The notes beneath the pieces were generated by a model that saw nothing but the letters and a program-made list of their open reading frames with translations, was not told the origin of the DNA and made no database searches. DNA of 64,000 nucleotides from Curvularia sp. ZM96 (lineage: Eukaryota; Ascomycota; Dothideomycetes; Pleosporales; Pleosporaceae): contig JAJGBQ010000001.1 in assembly GCA_022457065.1 (NCBI GenBank), positions 7,192,001 through 7,256,000 on the forward strand. Reading direction: 5' to 3'. A program made the position numbers and the translations under genes. Shown here one piece after another: positions 11,890 to 23,304 of the stretch. Every line of letters starts with the position of its first letter. Within the stretch, counting starts at the first letter, position 1.

Positions 11890-12057
11890 GATCGCGTAGG
11901 TTTGGCGTTGCTCGGTCTCAGGGTGTCATGATTCGTGAAGGCGCCGCCTCGCAATGTTGGTGGTTTGAGGACAATGACGGAATGTGGGTTATCTCCGGTA
12001 ACGCCGAGGAGGGGAGCTGGGCCTTTCAGGTTTATGGTAGAGGCCTTGGATTGTATA

Positions 12058-12104
12058 GGGTGGGTGGACACGTCGTGCGCACGGACACGTCATGCGCGCG
12101 CGGC
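12058..12104 (+). repeat. Left terminal inverted repeat of the Fot1/pogo element
   Basis: Begins GGGTGGGTGGACACGTCGTG and pairs with 14127-14173 with one G/A mismatch over 47 bases. It contains two 17-base direct subrepeats (12066-12082 and 12083-12099), both starting GGACACGTC. Confidence 0.93.
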
Positions 12105-12146
12105 TTTACAACCACCTCTCCCTCAGCACCTAATATCTCCACCACT

Positions 12147-14021
12147 ATAAGTAATATTGAGGCTGCGCTTACAGCTATTAAGGCCTTAGAGCCTAGAAAG
12201 CCTTTTACATATACCGAAATTACTAAAAAGTATAGTATTATTCGATCTACGCTCGCCCAAAAACACTAAGGTTGCACTACCTCGCGTACAATAGGCTATC
12301 AAAACAATCAGATCCTCCACCCTCACTAAGAGCAGGCTCTTATAACCTATATTAATAGCCTTACAAGAAGGGGCCTACCTCCTACTCGAGTCATAATACA
12401 GAACTTTGCCTTACAGATCGCTAAGAAGGAGGTTAGCCTCAAGTAGGTTAATCGCTTTGTGCATCGCTATCCTAATCGCCTCCTATTAAAGTGGACGATT
12501 AGCCTTAATAACAATCAACACAAGGCTAATTTAAAGAAGAAGTATAGCCTCTACTTTAGCCTCCTACGCGATAAGATCGATTAATATCACGTCGAGGCGC
12601 GTCATATCTACAACATAGATAAGAAGGGCTTCTCCCTTAGTATAGTAGGGCGTTCAAAGAGAATCTTTAGCAAGCCTTTATATAAGGCTAGAAGGAGGAG
12701 GAGTAATATACAGAATAGCTCACGCGAGTAGATAACGCTGCTAGCCTATATCTGCGCTAATGGATCTTACCTTAAGCCTACCCTTATCTATCAATCAGGC
12801 TCAGGATCAATACAGGACTCCTAGATACAGGCCCTTAAGGAGAAGACGCATCAGATTCGAATATCCTCATCACCCTCTAGATAGACGAATAATAATATAG
12901 GCCTTGCGTGGCTTCAACAAGTGTTTAATCGCAGGACGAAGGCAAAAGCTCGATCCTCCTATCAATTACTCGTTCTTAACGGCCATAGATCTCACCTTAT
13001 AATAGATTTTATTAGCTACTGTAATCAAAATAAGATCCTCCTTGCAGTACTTCCTCCTCACTCAACCCATACGTTACAGCCTCTTAACGTCTGCATGTTC
13101 AAGCCTCTCTCAACAGCGTACTCAGACGAGGTTTCCGCCTTTATGGATAGGAGCCAAGGCCTCGTATCCATAAGTAAGAGGGATTTCTTGCCCCTCTTCT
13201 ACCAAGCTTGGCGGGCCTCCTTCAAGGAAACAACGATCAAAAAGGCCTTTAAGGCTACAGGCCTCTCGCCCCTCAATCCTGAGGTTATACTACAACGTTT
13301 TGATGATAACCTTATTCTATTAAGTAATAGTGAGTCCTCTATACTAAGTGCCTCTAATTAGAGGAAAACTAAACGCCTACTGCGTGAGGTAGTGAAGGAT
13401 CGAGGAGACAGGCGAGCTCAAAAGCTTAGTCAAGCCTTCCACCAAATCTCAGCCTCAAAAACGCTTCTTAAGCATGAGGTCAAGGGCCTACGAGAGGCTC
13501 TAACTAATAAGAGACTACGCAGAAAGCGAGGGAAGCCTCTACCTCTACAGGAGGCTGAGGAGTATCAAGGTAGAGCTGTATTCTAGTCTCCAAGGAAGGT
13601 GAAGGAGGCGCGCGATCGCCTACGACTCCAGGAGGAAGAGAAGGAGCAGCTACAACTCCAAAAAGCTAATACGAGGAAGCAACGTAAGGAGATAAGGCAG
13701 GTAAGGGTAAGAGAGAAGGAGCAGAGGCGTCAGGCGAGGCTTGCAGTAGGCCTAATAAGACAGAAGGAGAGAGAGAAGAAGACTGTTAAAAAGGCCTCGA
13801 GGATCGCAGCTCGCAAAGCTACAAAACGACTTCAAAAAGCTATTAAAACTTCCTAAAGGGATAAGGGAAGGAGCTTCAAGGCTCCTGCAAAGGCTATTCA
13901 AAAAAAGAGGCCTATCGCGAGGCCTCAAGGTAGTGAGGAGCCTCAGGGAGGTGCTGCAGGCTCACCACCTCCAACCTCACGTCGCGGCCGCACGATTAGG
14001 ACTCCATCTCGATTTCTATAG
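12147..14021 (+). pseudogene. Fot1/pogo transposase, destroyed by stops
   Basis: One uninterrupted frame holds the whole protein with no frameshift, but with ten internal stops (at 12267, 12327, 12444, 12582, 12729, 12822, 12882, 13359, 13584, 13854). Recognisable blocks are the helix-turn-helix start (PFTYTEITKKYSIIRSTLA), the CenpB-type DNA-binding part, YNIDKKGF, a LLVLNGHRSH block, LPPHSTHTLQPLN and a basic coiled tail. The likely start codon is ATA at 12147 in place of ATG. In the DDE/DDD core the second and third Asp positions read Asn (VLNGH, QPLNV). All changes noted are C-to-T or G-to-A, as RIP makes. It cannot encode an active enzyme. Confidence 0.92.
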
Positions 14022-14126
14022 CTATATATATATATCAAGGCCTATTAACCTCACCTCTAAAATATATCGCGATAACAGCCTTTGAGTGTGGCTCTACAGC
14101 CTCATCTATGAGGTAGTTCTAATGAG

Positions 14127-14173
14127 GCCGCGCGCGCATGACGTGTCTGTGCGCACGACGTGTCCACCCACCC
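14127..14173 (-). repeat. Right terminal inverted repeat of the Fot1/pogo element
   Basis: Reverse complement of the left end apart from one base. It ends CCACCCACCC next to the TA duplication and carries the same pair of 17-base subrepeats. Confidence 0.93.
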
Positions 14174-14302
14174 TACGAATTATAAGCATCACTTCACATG
14201 TGTCGTGTGCTTTTTATGGGAGAACGACTGATCTGTAATGGAAGCTTGCGCTATAGACTTAAAGGAGTCCTGTGGTCTGCAAAAAGTGCGCATACCACTA
14301 TT

Positions 14303-14815
14303 CTAGCCCACTTTTACTCCCTTCTGCCCATCTCGATTTGCTCTCCAAACTCCTTCTCCCCCTTCAAATCTCTCCAGCTTCCATATCTCTGCTTTGTCCT
14401 TGGTATCTTCGAGTGCCTCTTCACCTGCCCTCCACGCCGCTTGTCTATGTGGCGCTGAGACGGCGATGACAATACTCTCCTCACCGATGGGGCATTCGCC
14501 TAGTTTGTGGATGATAGCAATCTTCGTACAAGAGTGCTTGGCGAGTATGGAAGTAGCAATCTTGAAAAGGGTGGATACGGCGAGGGGCGCGTATGATGTG
14601 TAGGACAGCGAGGACACAGGCTGATCGTTGAATGAATCGCGTGTTGTGCCTATGAAGAGTACAGTCGCGCCTGCCGATGGAGATCGGACGAAGCGTGTAG
14701 CAGAAAGCGAGTCGAGATCGTGCGGAGTGAGTTCTACATGGATGTTGTCGGTGGTTTTGGTGACAGGGTCCGAGGGTATGTCAGGGGTGTAGGACGGGGA
14801 TTCCGTGGTTGACAT
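14303..14815 (-). CDS. MOCS2B: Molybdopterin synthase, large (catalytic) subunit, MoaE/MOCS2B type
   Basis: Converts cyclic pyranopterin monophosphate to molybdopterin together with the small MoaD-like subunit, in molybdenum cofactor synthesis (needed for nitrate reductase and others). A single exon gives 170 residues from ATG at 14815, chosen because it has an ideal context (GCCGCCATG); an in-frame ATG at 14869 would add 18 residues. Family blocks: GATVLFIGTTRDSFND, SYTSYAPLAVSTLFKIA, IAIIHKLGECPIGEESIVIAVSAPHR and KDKAEIWKLERF, with the catalytic Lys region intact. The fungal name would be cnxH. No partner Moco gene is seen nearby. Confidence 0.9.
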   Translation of the reverse strand: MSTTESPSYTPDIPSDPVTKTTDNIHVELTPHDLDSLSATRFVRSPSAGATVLFIGTTRDSFNDQPVSSLSYTSYAPLAVSTLFKIATSILAKHSCTKIAIIHKLGECPIGEESIVIAVSAPHRQAAWRAGEEALEDTKDKAEIWKLERFEGGEGVWRANRDGQKGVKVG

Positions 14816-15705
14816 GGCGGCGGAAGTGTCGGGTCTATTCTTTCCTGGCCACGAGTACTGTCTTTCCAATATGAATCTTAGGGACTGTTCAATAGTTGAT
14901 GATGTGGCAGGCCAGCAAGTATTTCACATCCTGTGTAACCAATGTCAGTGCGTGTTCACAACCACATCTGAGATGATGACTACTGTACGCAGCAACCGAA
15001 CGACTGAGTTTATGCCAAAGCCTGATTGTCTTAAACTTTGCATTTTAACCAATATTTGATAGCAATTCTGCATGTGTTGTTCTACGAACAGGGCTTTCCC
15101 GTCTAACCCCGCCATTGCTGACTGGCCGTCATGTCAGAAGAGATAAGCAGAAACTTACCACACCAGGTCCGGTCGCGTGCTGTAGCTTCAACAGTTACTA
15201 TCGCACTTTGTATATGGGTGCTCCAGGCCCCGCGTCGTCGGGAACTACATAGGACGGGTGCAATGCCATGCCGGCAGATGCCGTCATAGCGAGCGGGAGG
15301 GTTCGCTTAGCGCTGATCGGCGGGCTGCATCGTCACAGGTGGAGCACTGATCACCCCGTCGATTGCATAGCTTAGCTCCAACGGCCAGCCTCGCGTCAGA
15401 TGACTGCTTTGACTAGTGCTTCATCTGAGGACTGTACTTCTCGCAAAGGGGCTCGCTCTTTGCTTTTGCTTCAATCCTCCAGCCGGCCTCCAAAGACCAG
15501 CGCCCGCTGCATTGCTTCCACAAACGTCGTTCGCTACTAAACCTGCTTCGACGCGCCGATTTATCCGGGTCCATACGAACGGTTACAAACACTTTCGGCC
15601 GATGCATCAGAACACGTTGCTCGCCCAAATCGCACGCTGAGCTTCGAGCCGCACACCTTGCATGGCGAGGGATGATTGACAATACACCTTGACACGTAAC
15701 GCAAC
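14816..15705. other. Divergent intergenic region between MOCS2B and NVJ2
   Basis: 890 bases serving as promoter for both flanking genes. No gene or repeat recognised. Confidence 0.5.
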
Positions 15706-18613
15706 ATGAGCGGGGACTGGGGGTATGGGACGGTGTTCAAGATCTTTATCTGGGGCTATCTCATTGGAGGGCTAACGCTCTTACCTGCTGTTCTTGCAGT
15801 TGCATGGTTCTGGTGCACTACGCCTGTTGAACTAGATAATACCGAGACGACTTCCACAGAGGATGGACGGACTTCGCAGCCCCGCCGGAAATCGAACGAA
15901 TCGGTGAATGGGAAGGGACACGATGGTGCACACCTGGGGGCAGCAATAGACGAGGAGATACTTGAGAAGCTAAAAGGCAGGACACATGAGCCAGATGTCT
16001 GCGCGGGATACTTTGCTGTATGCCGAGAGTATGTGCCTGGTGGCGTCAATGGTAAACCTCCGGATCGAACCACTCCGGCGGGTACGGTTGTGGCGGTGGA
16101 GAGTCCCAGCGTGTACCAGTCCATGTACAGAAGTATCTTCGATCGGAACAAGACTATGAGCCCGACAATAGATGCGTCGAACAACAAAAACAAGAAGGCA
16201 CGGAATGTCTTCTACGTGGTCTTGCGGTATGTTGGTTACGCAAACAACCCGACAGGATCCAGAACTGACTATACGCCAGCCTTGGGCACCTCATGCTCTA
16301 CGATAACGAAGATCAAATCGAAGTGCGTCATGTAATATCGCTAGCCCATTACCAGGTGGACATATATGGAGGTGGAGAGCGCATACCTGAGGGCGAGCTC
16401 TGGATCAAACGAAACTGTACGCTTCTGTACACAATTGCGTGGTTTCCCCACCCGTACTGACAAAGCCAGGCATCCGACTAGTTCAAAAACTAAACGATGA
16501 CAGCACTGCGACCCCAAAAGAGTTCTTCCTCTTCTCCGATAACTGCTCTGAGAAGGAAGATTTCTATCATGCTATGCTACACGCTCAAGAAAACCAGAAA
16601 GACCCTTCAAATACCGATTCGCAATCTATTCCGCTGAAGTTTGATACTCCTGATCTCGTAAAGCTCGTACAGCAATTACATGCCTCGGAAGAGAATCTTC
16701 ACACTCGTTGGATCAATGCCCTCATTGGTAGATTGTTTCTGGCAATGTACAAAACCACACAGATCAAAGAGTTCATCGCGGCCAAAATCAACAAGAAGAT
16801 AGCCCGCGTTCCCAAGCCCGCCATCATCAGCAGCGTGCAATTACGCAAAGTCGACATGGGCAACTTACCGCCTTTCATCACGAACCCAAAGCTGAAGGAG
16901 CTGACCGTCGATGGCGACCTCATTGTCGAAGCTGACGTCAGCTACAAAGGCAATTTTTCAATTGAGGTATCGGCCACTGTACGCATAGACCTCGGCACGC
17001 GCTTCAAGGCCCGCGAAGTGACACTCATTCTGGCTACAGTATTGAAGAAGCTGGACGGTCACATTCTCATCAGAGTCAAGCCACCACCAAGTAACAGGCT
17101 TTGGATGACTTTTGAGACGCCGCCCAAGATGGAATTTTCGCTTGAGCCTATTGTGAGCTCACGACAGATCACCTATGGTGTCGTGCTGAGGGCGATCGAA
17201 AGTCGGATAAGAGAAGTTGTCAACGAAACTTTGGTACTTCCCAACTGGGACGATATGCCCTTTACCGATACCATAGCACAAGTCATTAGAGGTGGCATCT
17301 GGGAAGATACCCACAAAGAGGGGGATGGAGACACGGACAAAGTCAACCAAGACGATGTCACAATGGAGGCTGCAATCTCTGATGCGGAAAGACTTGATGA
17401 GAAGGGCGACTCTGCTAGTGCACACTTCTCTATTACTTCCAGTATGGACTCGGAAGAAGTGAGTATTGGCGTGTCTTCCTCCGCAGACCACAAATCATCG
17501 ACTTCGTCAGTAAGACCACGTCCAATGCGATCAACATCTTCGGCGGCTCAGGTGAAAGTCGACTCAGCAAATGCTTCCGCCGAGATATTTCATGAGCATG
17601 GATCAACACCAACAAGCGTTCGATCCCTTCCTGTCACAACGCCCACGCGCTCACCTATGCGACCGAGCGCTACACGACAACCAACAGAATCTTCAGCAAG
17701 CTCTTCAGAAGATGTATCTGCAGCTTCCATATCTGGAGTGAGCACAGTATCCGCACCAGTCTCAAAGGCCGACCAGATTCACACGCGCACCAAGTCGAAA
17801 GACTTGTCTGAGCAAGAAATTGCTACGGCTGCGGCAGCTGCGGCAGGAGTGAGCAATATGCAGTCAAGAAAACAAACTTTAAACCAATCTCTCAACTCAG
17901 CCACAGCAGCAGCAAGGAGTTGGCTAGCTGCGAAGCAAAACAACAAAGCCAATGCAAGTAACAGGCCGCCGACATCCGAAGGCCCGAATCTCGCTGTAGA
18001 GACACAAGATTCTCGGCCACCGCCTCAATCCCCATCCTCGATATCCAAAGCACACACCGAACCCATGGGAAGGGGCCAACCGCTTCCGCCTCCTGGGACT
18101 CCGCTTCCCTTGCCCAAGAATGATAAGAGACAAACTTGGGCCATCCCAGCAGCAGCCAGCTCCACCTTTGCAAACCTTACAAAACGAAAGCCCGTTGCTA
18201 CTTCTCCTACCCTCGTAAGCAAACAATCACTGGAAGATCTGGACAGCCCTAGGGGCTCCTTTGGAACAACAGCGCTACTTCCTGCAGCGCACTTTCCAGG
18301 TCAGGATGCGCGACCGGCTGCTGAAGACGGCGAGGAAATGTTCCGTGAAATGAGGCGTAGGACGAGTTCCGCGGCCAGTGATCTTGCGGCGGTGCCACCG
18401 CCTCTGCCGAAGAGAAGAGGGAGGCAACAGAGTGTGACTTTGGGTACACACAATCGGCGCGGAAGTCAGAACTCGAGTTCAACGAGGGATGACATGCAAG
18501 GGGAGACACTATTTGTAGTCGAAGCCCCAGTGGCAGAGGGAAGCGCGGAAAGTAGCCCTGTGAGAAGCGAGAATGTATCAACGCGCGAGGCTGGCATAAC
18601 TCATAGGGCGTGA
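15706..18613 (+). CDS. NVJ2: NVJ2/TEX2-like SMP-domain lipid transfer protein
   Basis: Three exons: 15706-16226, 16280-16416 and 16470-18613, giving 933 residues. A membrane anchor lies at about residues 8-32 (FKIFIWGYLIGGLTLLPAV), followed by a PH-like stretch (RLGHLMLYDNEDQIEVRHVISLAHYQVDIY is encoded across exon 2; FFLFSDNCSEKEDFYHAM follows). The SMP domain starts at about 295 (HTRWINALIGRLFL) and runs through QLRKVDMGNLPPFITNPKL and DLIVEADVSYKGNFSIEV to VNETLVLPNWDDMPF. The C-terminal 400 residues are Ser/Pro/Ala-rich and disordered. SMP proteins move lipids at ER contact sites; yeast Nvj2 acts at the nucleus-vacuole junction. Length is close to the family. Confidence 0.9.
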
Positions 18614-21309
18614 TGTATATATGAGTAGTAGTACAAACTATAGCGGCGGTTATGTCGGCAACATGCCATGGAGACGGCGCAGCTGGGCAATGACAATTGA
18701 TTTTTCTTAGACGACGTGAATCGTAACCAACATCCTGCGTGTTGTTAGCCATGGTCATTCAAGCGTCGCGTCACTCCAGACTCATCTTTCCAAAACAACA
18801 TGAGGGAGTCTAGATACAATGCACCGTGCCACTGGCGTGCACTACGACACATTCACACCACCACCATGCATATTCCATAACACCGGCGTACATCATGTAC
18901 CCTAAAGGCACCCCGCCCATCATCCAAGCCTATCTCCAAAACGGACAATGCCTCAGTCCCGCAATCAACACCTTTTATCCAAACTACCCTTCTGGGTAAA
19001 AAAGGACACAGAAAAAAGAGGGTCATGCACAACTTTGTTTTTTGGTCCTTTCACATCTCTTCCTTGATTTGGCAATGGAAGGCGGTTTCTTGTTCAAAAC
19101 ACACTGCATATGCACAAGGGAAGCAAGCGCGCGACAAAAGCAGTAGAAACCAGGCGGAAATAGGAAAAAGCCCCTTTCCTCGGTGAGCAAAGAAAAAAAG
19201 TGGCATCTTGCACACATCATGCATTGGGTTGTGGAGCCTTCATTTGCTGCTTCGTATACGTGCAGATGGAATGTTGAGTGTTTTTCTTTCAGATGGCGAG
19301 ATTGTTTGGAAGCGGTTACCAAGTACCATTGTCTGTTTTGGGACTAGCGTAGTGTGGGTCTCGTGGTTCTGGGGCCGGGGCGAAGCGACAGGGGGTACAG
19401 TTGCATGGAGGAATGGCTGGCTGGATGGGTACCGGCATGCTTGTTTTGATAGGTACAATATATTCGTGAGACGTATGTGGGGTCATGAGATCATGGTCTG
19501 CGGACGTGTGTTGTTCTGTGTTGATTCTATGGAAAGGGTTGATTCGAAGGAGGGCTCTGCACAGCGTCCTGCGCACAAAGCGTGTCACTTCTCATCTGCT
19601 GTGCGATATTGATTATGCGCTGGCCTTTTTCAAAGGCTAGATTGTCGCGGCACCTAGGTAGTGCGAAGCGATGTTGCGGCTGAATAGCTTGTTATGGGTC
19701 TTTGCCTGATTAGGAGTAAGGTAAGAAAGCGGAGAGATGCTTACCCGGTCGGCGGAAGATGTGCAGGCAAGGAGCATTATGCACCGCACATCACACCGTT
19801 TCATCGACTTTGGGTTAGGTAGAGATGAAGTGAGGGTGGGGTATGCGTGGTGTTTGCATTGAGGTGCCGAGTACCCGGGCAAATACCAAACTCTATAAGT
19901 AGGCAAGCGTTTGCGTCAGTTTGAGAGTGACCTATCGTCAAGATGCTCCATGTCACAACTGTGTTTCCTTGGTCTTATGGTATCCTCGATATTGTGTGGC
20001 GCTACAGTATGGAATCACACAACGTAAGCGGATGATGAAAGCATTGAGCAGCAATCGTAGCGTCGATGTCTTCTGGAATACCCTTTCTTCTTTATGTCTT
20101 GCACCTACCAAGGCGAACGAAGGATTCGACCAGTATCTTTCTAGTAGTGGGATGGACGATGTGGTTTCAAAGTATTCCCGTTCCTGATAAACCAAAACCA
20201 TCCATAGACGTATCTAGAATATTTTCTACTGTGGATAACTCTTCTTATTCGTAACTAAACAATAGTACTGGCTGGGAGTGTAGTTCTGGTCGTCTAACAC
20301 TCTATGTTTAGATGACTGCGTATCCCTTCTGCTGGCCAGTAGACTTGTAAGAATGTAGCTCTCAGCCGAGAGGAAAGACATTTAGAGCTTACCTTATCCA
20401 AGTTTTAGTGGAATTCGTTCTTCGACATTCGTTGGCTGTCAGTTGTAGATTTACTTGTCAAATCCATCCCTCCCATGCCCGAATCCACAGCATTTGGAAC
20501 GTAACCTTTCATCATGTGACTGGTCTAGTTCGATCTTCGGAGGTGTTGATGGCTGACAACAACGACTTCTTTCGCAGGCATGTTAGGCTTGTTCGAGAAG
20601 GAGCACGACTTATCGCAGGCCTGGAGATCGCCCTCCTGTTGTTACAAAATGAGAGTACAGAAACCGAGAATGGCAAAAGGTGCGCCTTCAGACCGGAGTT
20701 TGTTTCCACCTTATGATCCCATACTGGGTTGTATTTTCTTACTACATGTCCCGAGTTCAACTGGATGTTCAGGAGCGCAGAAGCATACCTTGATTGTTTG
20801 TACCACGCTAAACTTAGTATCACATCAATATATGGATATACTCGCTGTGCTTTGAGTTACATCTATGCAGGATACTAGCATCGGCTTAGCACACTTCTGT
20901 TGGCTTGACTTTGCAAGACTGATGTGGGAGCAATGGCGGAAAAGACAGGGTGCGCATGACGTACCTAGCGGGGAGTACCAAGATGGCCGATGTTCGGACA
21001 AGAGTGCAGCTACCCTCACCTCTCAGCAACCATCACGACACTCCGTTCTCGCAACATGTCGAGCAATGCAACTATCACTTCAATCGAGGTGCTGCGATTT
21101 CGGCATCCTCGGCTCTACGCTCTGGTGACTCCGAAACAGTATAAAGACCACAAGTAATCTCCAGTTAATCCCGGCACTAATCACAGCTACCGCTATCATC
21201 TACATAGTAGTATATCTGCTGCCTAGAGCCTCTGGGTCTCGCAAATTCATACAGATCTTTTACTAAACACTGTATAGAGACTTTTATTCATAGCACCATC
21301 GAATCCGCC
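18614..21309. other. Long intergenic stretch, no gene recognised
   Basis: 2.7 kb without a convincing coding region on either strand. Several open frames of 80 to 134 codons lack family resemblance. A TATAAAG at 21140-21146 may serve the methyltransferase that starts at 21310. No complete repeat was recognised. Confidence 0.45.
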
Positions 21310-22134
21310 ATGTCCGGACCGTACCTTCACGGCCACCACGCCTCGGTCCTCCGCTCTCATAGTTGGCGCACTGTGGAAAACTCGTGTCCGCATCTTCTGC
21401 CTTACCTCAACAATCCTTCACTCAAGATATTGGATGTCGGCTGCGGCCCTGGTACCATCAGCGTCGATCTCGCTGCTCGGGTCCCGCAAGGCTTTGTGTA
21501 CGCCATCGATCCCTCAGCCGAAGTCATTGATAAAGCACGAAAGCATGCAGAGGAAAGAGGCATTACAAACGTACGCTTCGAGGTCGGCGACATTTTTGAG
21601 TGGAACAAACTTGAAGGCGTAGAAGAGCAAGGTTTTGATGTTGTGCACGCACATCAAGTTCTACAGCATTTGCAAGACCCGCTAGGCGCGATGAAGGAGA
21701 TGAAGCGCCTAGCCAAGGTTGGCGGCATTCTTGCGATCCGCGATTGTAATTACAGCGCAATGGACTGGTTCCCAGATCATTCCGGGATGCACAAGTGGAA
21801 GGAGTTATATATTAAAGTTGCGCTTGGGCTCAAGGCGTATCCAAACATGGGCAGGGAACTCCATGCAGTGGCTATGAAGGCTGGCTTTCCAAGGAGCGAT
21901 ATCGAGGCTAGCGTGGCTGCTTGGACGTTTAGCACTCCGGAAGAGAGGGAGTTCTGGTGTGGCCTCTGGGCTGACAGGACAGTCAAGAGCGACTACAAAC
22001 AGAGAGCGCTGGATAGTGGCCATGCGACGGAACAAGATCTTGAGGAGATTTCTGCGACATTCAGAGAGATGGAGAAAAAGGAAGACGGTTGGTTTGCTGT
22101 TATAAACGGACAAGTCATTTGTCACGTTCGATAA
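21310..22134 (+). CDS. SAM-dependent methyltransferase, UbiE/class I type
   Basis: Single exon, 274 residues, probably cytosolic. Motif I is ILDVGCGPGTISVDLA (about residues 39-54), the acidic end of strand beta-2 is YAIDPS, motif II-like is VRFEVGDIFEW, post-motif is FDVVHAHQVLQHLQDP, then GGILAIRDCNYSAMDWFPD. This arrangement is that of small-molecule methyltransferases that Pfam places in Methyltransf_11/25/31. The full set of cofactor-binding motifs is present, so it should bind S-adenosylmethionine. The acceptor is unknown. It stands alone in a gene-poor area, with a TATAAAG about 165 bases upstream of the start. Confidence 0.88.
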   Translation: MSGPYLHGHHASVLRSHSWRTVENSCPHLLPYLNNPSLKILDVGCGPGTISVDLAARVPQGFVYAIDPSAEVIDKARKHAEERGITNVRFEVGDIFEWNKLEGVEEQGFDVVHAHQVLQHLQDPLGAMKEMKRLAKVGGILAIRDCNYSAMDWFPDHSGMHKWKELYIKVALGLKAYPNMGRELHAVAMKAGFPRSDIEASVAAWTFSTPEEREFWCGLWADRTVKSDYKQRALDSGHATEQDLEEISATFREMEKKEDGWFAVINGQVICHVR

Positions 22135-22518
22135 GAAACGTAAGAAATTAGAAGCGTGTCTTTGCTGCTAGCCGGACGTCCGTCTTCACGCAGTATCATC
22201 TCCTCGGTCCTTTTACCTATCTCACTACAACTTAGCTGCGCATCCCCTCACCGGCTCGTCCCATTTCCCCCACCCTCACTCATCTATCCAATTACGACAG
22301 CCAGCGCACTTACCGCGCGGCATCATCTGACAGACACACAGATAGCGCACTAGCTCCCTACGCTTGTCGCAGCTGCCTGGCCCTGCAGAGGTTCGCTACT
22401 ATATCAACCCCACTTTACCCCTCCAGCGTGAGCTACCAGCAAACCGTCAAACCACACCTTTGCACATATCAAAGTTCAAATTATATCAACGAACAAGGCA
22501 ATCTCAGAGAGAATCAAA
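22135..22518. other. Leader/promoter of the cysteine-rich mini-gene
   Basis: Pyrimidine-rich, with CACTCATC and CATCACC-like stretches, as in strong fungal promoters and 5' UTRs. No gene seen. Confidence 0.4.
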
Positions 22519-22698
22519 ATGCAGTCTACTTCCGTCCTCGTCAACTTCCACAACAGCGACTGCCCCAAGTGCGGCGCTGCTATTAACGGTGATACTAAGA
22601 CTTGCTCATCTTGCGGCAGCGTAAGTTCTTCCATAAATGCCCTTCACTACGTGTCACTAGGACTTTACTGACAGTCTTCTTAGTCCTGCCCCGTCTAA
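22519..22698 (+). CDS. 38-residue cysteine-rich protein with paired CxxC knuckles
   Basis: Exon 1 is 22519-22620 (34 codons) and exon 2 is 22684-22698 (SCPV, stop); the 63-base intron has GTAAGT, a CTGAC branch box and TAG. The protein reads MQSTSVLVNFHNSD, then CPKCGAAINGD and TCSSCGSSCPV. Cysteines are at positions 15, 18, 29, 32 and 36, giving C-x2-C-G and C-x2-C-G-x2-C. This fits a miniature zinc ribbon or a small metallothionein-like protein. The start context (AAAATG) is good and the leader is long and pyrimidine-rich. Because of the clean intron and frame I think it is a real gene; the function is not known. Confidence 0.62.
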
Positions 22699-23304
22699 AT
22701 CAATGCCGATCCGTTTATAGGGGTGGTACAGTGAGCTAAGTTGGAGCGAGGACGGTCAAAGGTTCAGCATGAGTGGCGTTGGTATGGGAGTTGATGAGAG
22801 ATCCACTAGAGCGAGACTATGCATGAGGGCGTGCGATTAGTGAGTTTCAAATAAGAATATGTGTTTTATTTGTTGCTTTTGTCCCTTCGTACATATGATC
22901 TAGAGAAAGCGAAAGCGTGACATCCAAAGCAATGACAGTAACACCTGCACTTTGTAATCCTTGCTCCGTGCTGTTGTAACAGCTTCAGTTTTTTTTTCTG
23001 CCAGGTTCTTGAGAAGAACTGTTCGTCTTTGTCCCAAACTCATGCTTTGTCGGCTATGCTAACACGTGATGCTAAGACTCACTACTAAGCCAGCTGGTCC
23101 TTTGCAACAGTCATCCCCTCCATTACCCGCAGTGAGAAAGACATGCCCTGAGCGCGATTCGACATAAAAACTTCCGAGTCCTTTAATATGATTGGTTCAA
23201 GTGGACGTCATTATCTTTTCCAAAAAGTGATCTAGGAAAGACACCACATTGGTCGCTTTTGGCTGGCATCGTTCGAGCACCTTCCCATATTGTATTCCTT
23301 CTGA
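22699..23304. other. Intergenic, 5' to the kinase relic
   Basis: Nothing recognised apart from a T-rich run near 22988. It may contain decayed N-terminal kinase sequence beyond recognition. Confidence 0.4.

Larger units (their letters stand above)
12058..14173 (+). mobile_element. Fot1/pogo-class DNA transposon, complete ends, RIP-inactivated
   Basis: A 2116-base element flanked by a TA target duplication (12056-12057 and 14174-14175). The ends are 47-base inverted repeats with one mismatch. A single-frame transposase relic fills most of the interior. The element is fairly AT-rich with many TpA dinucleotides. It sits between the 5' end of RTC5 and the 3' end of the molybdopterin synthase gene. 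Class is judged from the transposase blocks and TA duplication (Tc1/mariner superfamily, pogo branch). Confidence 0.93.

Noticed and set aside
12058..14173. CRISPR-like or integron-like repeat
   Set aside because: The repeats are the terminal inverted repeats of a eukaryotic DNA transposon; the window is eukaryotic.
15706..16335. A separate small gene from 15706 to 16335
   Set aside because: It is the first exon of the NVJ2-like gene; the splice at 16226/16280 continues the PH-like domain in frame.
18894..18998. 34-codon frame MYPKGTPPIIQAYLQ... in the long gap
   Set aside because: Begins with ATG and has a protein-like look, but is too short, without intron, promoter or known relatives.
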